The notes under the pieces are model-generated. The model saw only the letters and a list, made by a program, of their open reading frames with translations. It was not told the DNA's origin and did no database searches. From Phylloscopus collybita (Eukaryota; Chordata; Aves; Passeriformes; Phylloscopidae): a stretch of DNA of 64,000 nt. Where the stretch lies: assembly GCA_027886175.1 (NCBI GenBank), contig JAJNNQ010000023.1, forward strand, positions 1,890,501 through 1,954,500, in the 5' to 3' direction. Below, piece by piece: positions 57,176 to 64,000 of the stretch. How positions within the stretch are numbered: position 1 is the first letter of the stretch; each line of letters opens with the position of its first letter. The position numbers and the translations under genes are program-made.

Positions 57176-60100
57176 GCACACATCTGAATGTTTAGATGCA
57201 TGATTGCATGGATGCAGGTGTAAAATAAAGCACCAGTGTTTGGGAAAATGGAATGATGAACCGAAATGCAAAAGGATTATTTCACCCACTGAAATTATCA
57301 TGTGGCATATTCAAAACAAGCAAAAAGAAATTATCCATACAAGGACAATTGTGCATGCAGTCTCTTGGGCACATCAAACAGCACATGGCTGCATTTCCCA
57401 TGGATGCAAATTAGCAATTTTAATAACTTATGATGAGTGAAATGGACTCCCCACAACTCATGCATCAGAATCTATGGTTTTGCAGTGGATAACTTACAAG
57501 CTGCACGAAATGGAATTCCTATTTTCCCTTGGATGCTGTTAATTAGAACAATTTGGCCAGTTCTTCTTGAGATCATGTTAGGAAGAATGGCTGGGAAAAA
57601 GAGAAATGCAAGAAGGAGCCACGTAAGTAAAAGAGCTGAGTGCATTCAGTGAAAAAGGAGAGAGAGCTGAAGTGTAAATAGCACAAATTCAAAGAAGGTT
57701 GTCTCAATACTGCAAGCAAAAGTATCACAGAGTCCAACAGCTGGAAGTTGTCTTCTAGACTTCACCTGAATTCTACATGCAGAGTTGCTTGCAGTGTTAA
57801 CCCATTTAATTGCCAATGTGCTTTAAGTGGTAACAGCAAAAGAAGCAAAAATAAAGTAAAATAAAATGAAATAAAATGAAATGAAATGAAATTAAATGAA
57901 ATAAAATAAAATAAAATAAAATAAAATAAAATAAAATGAAATAAAATAAAATGAAATGAAATTAAATTAAATTAAATTAAATGAAAAAAATAAAAATAAA
58001 ATAAAAATTACAATACCTTTGGTTAATGTTATAGGCCCAAAATAGTTGGCATCCATTATCTTCTTATCAAGCTCCAGTGAAATGCTCTGCACTGCTCCTT
58101 TCACCTTCATGCTGGCATTGTTGATCAGGATGTCCACACAGCCATAGCAGTTCAGGATTTCCTTTGCCACGTCTCGAATGCAGCTGATGTCTGTGATGTC
58201 CAGAAGTATCAGCTTTGGGGCATAGGTCTGATGAACAAGAGACTCATTTCGATGGCACTTGTTATTAAAAAACCATATTTATCGTTCTAGTTCTAGTTCT
58301 AGTTTCTGGTTCTAGACTGTTCTAGTTCTGGTTCTAATTCTAGATCATTCTACAGAACATTCCCTTACTGATCATTCCCTTACTTAGAGAACATAATGCA
58401 GAACCCTCAGTCATACTTAATATTTTTTTCCTAGCTGAATCTGTGCAGGCTAACATGAACATACTATTTTTGTGGTTATTTATGCAGATGAATGAAGCCC
58501 ATTGGAAAAAAAAACCAAAACCAAAACCAAAACAAAACAAAAACAACCCTGCAAATATTCATAGGTCTGATGAGCAATGGCTGCAGAAATTTATGTGATG
58601 CTTTCAGGAACACCTGTGCCCTGGAATGTTGGTCACAGAAGGGAATCTTTGCCATGAGCCTCCAAGAAACACCTCCCAAAGAGCAGGAGCAGGGCCAGTC
58701 CTGCATCTCCACTGCCAATGTTCTGTTTTTAATCCAAATCCCTTTTACCTGGGACTTTTTTCCCCCCCCAAATAGTGGAGAAGCTCAAAATGAATTTGAT
58801 CTTTTGACCTATCTCCCACTCCTTGAGCACAGGAATCACATGAGAAACTGCTGGCATTTCCTGTTGTTAAGGGATCCCTCTCATCCAAATCATCAGGCAA
58901 ATTCCTCTGCTGAGGGTTTCTAGCTGGGTGGCTTGTTCAGAGCACAGGAGCAGCTCCAGAGAGGAAGATTTTGGCTCCAAAGACCTTCAGAGATGTTTCT
59001 TTCTCCGTCTCTCTGTGTCTGCTGTTATTACCTGGGTGATCAAAGCTACCTTGGGTTTTGTGTCAATGTAAAAAAAGTGTGAGAATCATTGGTGTTGTAA
59101 AGCTGCTGGCACAAGTGTGGTGTGCATCTTGTTATGATTTAGAATCCCAAAAAAATGTACAAAGCCACTGAATTTTTAGTTGCAGTGGGTCATGAAGTAG
59201 CAAACAGCCCCTTGCTTTCCTGCTCTTAGGGAGGAATGTAGAAGAGAATTTTTGTGAGAATCAAAAGAGATTCAAATTTGCAGAGTTGAATGCAAACAAA
59301 ATAATTTGGTGCCTTATATTTGGTTGATTCCAGAACAAATTTGGGAAAAAAAAAAAAAAAAAAAAAAAAAAGGCAATGCTACTTGAACTTTAAACTAGGC
59401 TTTAGGGCTTCTCTAACTAAACTTGCATTTCTACCCCGTGTCTGGGTGGATTCATGCATTTTCGTTTTTCTGGTGGTTCAAATTCAATGCTCAGGTTCCT
59501 GAGCACTCCTGGGCCTGTGTGGATTTGGCCCAGGGGAATTCACACTCCAGCACCTGAGCAAGGTTGAGCCCAGGCTGTGATCACCTACCGTGCTGGGGTC
59601 TGTCACGCTAATTAAGGCATCATACAAAGCTTCCAACTTTTCCCACGTCCTGCCACACAACACAAGCCTTGCTCCTCCTGCATGAAACACACGAGAACAT
59701 TCTAGGAGAGAAATACATAATAAAAAAAAAAAAAAAATTAATAATTACACTAGTGGCAAATTGATTTTGTTTATTTTGCTGGAAACGGGACGCTGGCTTT
59801 GCAAAAGACGTTTGAATCCATGCTTTAAAGTTCATTAATTTTGAAATAATGTGAGTGAAAAATAAAAAAGAAAGCCTTGGAGCTCTGCTGTTTGGTCCCT
59901 AATCAAATCTCTGGGAGAGCCACAGGCATGATTAGCATGGCAAGAAAAGGAACATGGTCTTACAATGCCTTGCCAGCCTGTTTGGTTTGTCTTGGCTCCT
60001 GTGAACTTTGTTGAATGGGCAACAGAAAAACCCCGAGGTGATGGCTTGCTGTCCTCCAAGAAACATTCCCTTCACATTTCAATGCCCACAGGAAACCCAG

Positions 60101-62239
60101 TTAGAAATCCCATTTCAGATTTCTTAATGATCATGTTAGACTCTTAATATCTGTATGCAAGTATTTGTGGATCCACCCTTGTAGTTTTGCAAACCTGTGC
60201 AGCTGGAAGCTTTTATTTAAGCAATCTTCTCCATTATTTACAACAGTAATTTTAGAATGCCTTCTATTTTCTTTTTCTTTTTTTTTTCTAGTGTAGAAGT
60301 ATTTTTAATTTAATGCCCCCAAAGAGTGTTTGCCAGAACAATTATAGCAGTATTTTTCCTATAAACAACAGAAAAAAAAAAAAAGAGTAAAAGACTTCTA
60401 TGTGAACAGCAATAAAGGTGAAAAAGGGAAACCAATGATGTTCTCCTCTAGAACTTCCCTGCACTTTTCTGAGTTACAGCACTCAGAAGAAACAGGAACC
60501 AGGTTTCAATAACAACCACAAGCCACTGAAAACATCTTCAATCATCATAGATTTGTTTCTCTTTTCGAACTTTGATGAATGTCGCCTTTAGTCTGGAAAT
60601 TCTGGCATGGAGGGAAAGAATTTGGCTGCTTCCTTAGAGCCCACATCCACAGCAGCTGGTCACACAGCTGGTATTTTAAAGCCTTGAATGAATGGCCACC
60701 ACACATGCCTGAGTGGAAAGTTAATTTTGCATCATTTGGAACCATTCAAGCCTGCAAATCACATCTTGGGATATACTGCTCATAGGTATATTTAGGGTAA
60801 TAAAATAAAAGTGCTTTGAGTTACCTCGTTTTTCATCTACATGAAAAGGAGTGTGGGGGCACCACACCAGGGTCCTGTCCAGAGTTCCTTTTTGACTCTT
60901 TTGGAGCCCTTTAAGGCACTGGAAGTGGTTCTGAGATCCTGCCAGAGCCCTCCCTTCTCTGGGGTGAACAACCCCACTCTGCCAGCCTGTCTCCATGGTA
61001 GAGCCCTCTGCTCACCTCTGTGACCTCCTCTGGACTAGAGATGCTAAGTGGCTGGCCACCCAGGCCATCAGCTGTTCAAACAGATAAATTATTGCACGCC
61101 CTTGATGCCTTAAGATTTTAGCTTTTATATTTTTCAGACCCTGGACTGCATTAGGGCATAACTCTGAACTCCATATAGAGTGTTAGCTACCGTCTTCACA
61201 TTTTGGTCAGACAAAAACAATCCTTCCAGGCCTGAGAACCAATCACACCCTCTGCCTCAGGCCCCCAAAAAGTATCAACAAAAGTGAATTGTGGGGAGCA
61301 AACTGGGGATAAACGACTTCATCACCTGAAGCTGTCATTGGAGAATTAACCCCTGATATGCAAATAGACCAAACCTATTTCTGTCTGAAAAAAACTCCTG
61401 GCCATCACCCACACGGGGTGTAGCCTCTGGGAGGCTTTTGACTGCCCAAGGTGCATCTGTTGAAGGCTTTTAAAAAATACCTGCTTTATTCTCTTAACTC
61501 TGTCCAGCCTCTGTTCTGGGTAGGCACTCCAAGGCATCACCTTTCCTTGTCCTGGCATTGCAGAGAGCTGGGCAGCCCAGCTGGAAATGCTGGAGGATGC
61601 CCAAGGAAGAGGAATAATTAGGGGTGACAGAGAGGGAAGAGATGCAAACAGGGACAGAGGGGTGAGCCTTGCTGTTCACAAGAAGCAGGAACTGTTTGGA
61701 GCCTCTAAGGGCTGAAAAGGAACATGTGAAGAGTGAGGTGACACCTGTTAGTGCAGACAGCCTGCAGTGACGGGCTGGGTAATGAGAGCTTACAGTAGCA
61801 ACACGCTAAAAATAGCACTCAGTGCTCTTGTAAAAACCTCCCCTTCTATTGAATTAAATAAATACAGAGCCCTGCAGCTCCTGCTGGCTTTACCAAGGGT
61901 TCCCACGGCTAAAAAATATGCACTTAAAAATCATAGGATTTGTTTATATAAATACATTTATTAACTCCTGCTCCAGCCAGCCAGCTCTGAATACATCCAT
62001 GGCAGTGTTTGTCACCCAGAGGGTCACTCTCTGGCTGCCCCTGCTCTCTGACAAAAGCAATGAGAAGAAATGAGACAAAACTCACCCTTGCCCAGTCCTG
62101 AGATGGCATCTGTGATCACCACCACCTTGTTCTGCACCGCTGACTTGGACAGCAGCCACCTGACTGACTGGTAAATATAAATAATCCCACTGATCCCCAA
62201 GAGAAGCAGTGGTAGAGCAAGTACAGAAAAGAGACCCAT
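56284..62239 (-). CDS. DHRS7C: DHRS7C, dehydrogenase/reductase SDR family member 7C
   Basis: Six coding exons on the minus strand keep frame with GT-AG sites: 62086-62239, 59589-59701, 58017-58227, 57498-57590, 56988-57143 and 56284-56492 (TGA at 56284-56286). This gives 311 codons. Residues 5-25 are a hydrophobic membrane anchor ([20 protein letters not shown]). SDR fold motifs follow: cofactor loop TDAISGLG at 43-50 (a variant of TGxxxGxG), NNAS at 125-128, Ser178 in INSIQGK, and catalytic YAASK at 191-195, split by an intron inside the Tyr codon. The tail has [11 protein letters not shown] and [15 protein letters not shown]7C is an SR-membrane NAD(P)-linked reductase of heart and skeletal muscle linked to Ca2+ handling. 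The start follows an apparent acceptor CACAG at 62241-62246, so an upstream noncoding exon is likely. It converges with GSG1L2. Confidence 0.95.
57152..57175. repeat. 24-nt mononucleotide tract at a DHRS7C splice acceptor
   Basis: Twenty-four A on the + strand read as T24 on the gene strand. It is followed by ACTTTTAG and the exon 56988-57143. It forms the polypyrimidine tract. Confidence 0.95.
57847..58010. repeat. AAATA/AAATG/AAATT pentamer array in a DHRS7C intron
   Basis: About 160 bp of AAATA, AAATG and AAATT units end a few bases from the donor of exon 58017-58227. On the transcript they form a U-rich stretch beginning about 10-15 nt after the 5' splice site. Confidence 0.95.
58285..58342. 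repeat. TTCTAG hexamer repeat
   Basis: TTCTAG/TTCTGG units occur about nine times in the DHRS7C intron between exons 59589-59701 and 58017-58227. Confidence 0.85.
58343..59588 (-). other. DHRS7C intron 2, remainder
   Basis: Unique sequence with a poly-A run at 59346-59370. No exon or mobile element was recognised. Confidence 0.5.
60880..61040 (-). repeat. CR1 LINE fragment, antisense
   Basis: AACAACCCCACTCTGCCAGC, CTGTCTCCATGGTAGAGCCC and GTGACCTCCTCTGGACTAG match the antisense central CR1 tail. It lies in DHRS7C intron 1. Confidence 0.75.
61103..61539 (+). repeat. Solo LTR of the TGATGCC family (best preserved copy)
   Basis: The 437-bp block starts TGATGCCTTAAGATTTTAGC and ends CTCCAAGGCATCA, with the 9-bp inverted pair TGATGCCTT/AAGGCATCA. 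A polyadenylation region (AAAAATACCTGCTTTATTCT) precedes TCTGTCCAGCCTCTGTTCTG. No clear target duplication. It lies in DHRS7C intron 1, antisense to the gene. Confidence 0.85.
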
Positions 62240-62586
62240 GGCTGTGGGGAACAAAAGACCCAGATGAGGGTACAGCAGTCACAATGCACATTCATGATTT
62301 TTTTTTTTTTTAATTATCCCTACAGCAATCACAACACACATTCATTATCTTTCAGTTATTCCTATCTAGAACCCAATCTTTTCTTACATAGAAAATCCAG
62401 TGGTCAGCATGCCAAAACAGCAGCTTGAAGTAATAGGAAGGTTATTTTCCAATCAATGGTGTGATATTGATTTTTAATGAACAGGATAATATTGTTTCTT
62501 TGTTTGTTTTCCCTCATTTTGGTATGGTCTGGGCAAAAATTGATTCCTTTTATGCAAAATTACAATATGTTGGCTAGACCATAATA

Positions 62587-62630
62587 ATATATATATATAT
62601 GTGTGTGTGTGTGTGTATGTATGTATAAGT
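62587..62630. repeat. (TA)n(TG)n(TATG)n microsatellite
   Basis: TA units pass into GT units and then TATG units. It lies between the first coding exon and the candidate upstream exon of DHRS7C. Confidence 0.95.
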
Positions 62631-62804
62631 GTATGTGTATTCTATTATGCCTTGAAGCAAAACATAAACTAAACACTGAAGTTTTAATAATTGCTATTAT
62701 TCGAAAACAGAAGGAAAAAAAAAGCTTTTAACCCAAATTTCAGACAAAACCCACAACACAAGTATTTTCTGTTCCAAAAGACAGAGGAAAATACAATCAC
62801 TTAC

Positions 62805-62950
62805 CATGGCTACGAAGACTCCAGGTGCAGACAGAGCATTCTCTTGTGTTTTTTGTAAACCTGAAGGGTTTAATGAAGATCCTTTAGCACTTCCCCAGAG
62901 CGTTTGTTGAGGCTGCCTGCCCTGAATGAGAGTGGCTATGTATGGCCTGG
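62805..62950 (-). other. DHRS7C: Candidate noncoding first exon of DHRS7C
   Basis: A consensus donor CCATG|GTAAGTG ends at 62805, and the coding exon begins after CCCCACAG at 62241. A TATA-like TATATTTA lies at 62979-62972, about 30 bp before the proposed start of this exon. Spacing supports a leader exon of about 140 nt, but there is no transcript evidence. Confidence 0.4.
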
Positions 62951-62969
62951 GTGACAGAGGCACTGCCAG

Positions 62970-62982
62970 GGTAAATATAGCC
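62970..62982 (-). promoter_or_regulatory. DHRS7C: TATA-like / near-MEF2 site upstream of DHRS7C
   Basis: On the minus strand GGCTATATTTACCC contains TATATTTA and differs by one base from the MEF2 consensus YTAWWWWTAR. That would suit a gene expressed in striated muscle. Inference only. Confidence 0.35.
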
Positions 62983-63181
62983 TGCCCAGTGTCATCTGCA
63001 TGCCTGACCTATCTACCCCAGCAGCCTTGGGCAACCACAGAAAAAAGCTCTCAGCACAATATCAATTCACCTGATGTTGGAGAGGATGAAGTAGCTAGGC
63101 TCTGCAGAGATGATTTATTAGTAAAAGATTCTAAGAGTATGAAACCTACGAGAGGAATAGAATTAAAAGCAAAATTTGATC

Positions 63182-63649
63182 TGTAAGGCTGGACAGGAAG
63201 AAGGTGATTAGGTTAGCTGAAAAGACTTGGCTGGGTGAGTCAGTGACACCCCTGCCAGGACAAAAGGATGAATAAAGGGTTGGACCTTCTCAGGTATCAG
63301 GGATAAGGTGGTTTTTCAGGATTTTGGTCTGTAGAGTAGTATTGTAATGTTGTAGTTCCCATAGGCTGTATGTAGATTCTGTAGGTTTTGTATCTTGAGG
63401 AGATTGGTCAATGCCCATTAGAATATTCACGATAGAAAGAGTTAAAATAGAATGTAACATGTGACTCGGTCCTTCTCTTGCCCTCTCTTGCCCTCTTGGA
63501 CTCTTTGCACTCCTGCTTGCTTGCTTGCTCCTGGATCCCTGGACTCTTCCCCAGTTGGGCTGCCTCCCCACGACCAATAAACCACGACCAATAAACCACG
63601 TGTCCCAAAGAGTATCCTGGTCTGCAGATCATCTCTCTCATAAGACACA
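63182..63649 (+). repeat. Probable LTR at right edge of window
   Basis: The 3' part has CCACGACCAATAAA twice in tandem (AATAAA at 63576-63581 and 63590-63595). A U5-like end follows (AGATCATCTCTCTCATAAGACACA). The start is uncertain, with TGTAAGGCTGG at 63182 as one option. No coding remnant seen. Confidence 0.5.
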
Positions 63650-64000
63650 ACCAGCCTGCTTTCTAATAACCTGAGGTGCAAAGAACCACCTCTCCTTCTG
63701 CCTTGTGCTCTCTTGCAGTTGTTTTTGCCCAGAGCAGAGGGATTCCAGCCCTCAGAACATCCCAGGTGAGGTGAGATGGATGTATGTGCCCCCACATTCA
63801 TGAGTTTCTACATTATTCATTCTTTTTTGGATGTTACAGGAACTCTTTTTATTTGGTTTTAACCCCTGACTTGCCTGCATGGCATCCTGTGGATTAGGTC
63901 AATATATTCTCTTTCTTCCTGTGGTTTCATCCTGTTGTTTCACACTCCCTGGTAACAAGGAGTCAATAAATTCTTCTCTAATTTTTTTTTTTTTTATCTT
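63650..64000. other. Right edge, nothing recognised
   Basis: Unique sequence ending in a poly-T run. It lies upstream of DHRS7C. No exon or mobile element could be supported. Confidence 0.5.

Overview
This window is vertebrate nuclear DNA, most likely from a passerine bird. It has long introns, GT-AG splice sites, many antisense CR1 LINE tails and several songbird-type retroviral LTRs. The order and orientation of its four recognisable genes match the block GAS7 / GLP2R / GSG1L2 / DHRS7C on human 17p13.1, read in reverse. Gene names come from recalled protein families; no database was searched.

Layout. Positions 1-8296 (+) hold the last six coding exons of GAS7 (F-BAR adaptor). Positions 8297-22148 hold its probable 3' UTR and an intergenic stretch with a 700-bp polypyrimidine satellite and a G/T-rich tract; no recoverin gene is seen there although mammals carry one. 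Positions 22149-41968 (-) hold a complete GLP2R (glucagon-like peptide 2 receptor, class B GPCR) in 13 coding exons, 511 codons. Positions 41969-44541 are a head-to-head intergenic region with a palindromic trinucleotide repeat and a six-copy minisatellite. Positions 44542-52677 (+) hold GSG1L2 (claudin-like four-pass membrane protein), 5 exons, 292 codons. Positions 56284-62239 (-) hold DHRS7C (short-chain dehydrogenase/reductase of muscle), 6 coding exons, 311 codons. The rest is intergenic with an LTR at the right edge.

The four genes do not form one pathway. They are a conserved synteny block: GAS7 and GLP2R converge, GLP2R and GSG1L2 diverge, and GSG1L2 and DHRS7C converge. All three complete models keep reading frame across every intron with canonical splice sites.

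I found no new multi-gene system. The most notable observations are structural: a perfect tandem duplication of the 42-nt penultimate GLP2R exon together with LTR-derived flank; a minisatellite that ends about 20 bp before the GSG1L2 start codon; a solo LTR that begins about 18 bp after the GSG1L2 polyadenylation signal; an LTR about 30 bp upstream of the GLP2R last-exon acceptor; and a 24-nt poly-T tract at the DHRS7C acceptor that precedes the catalytic YxxxK exon.
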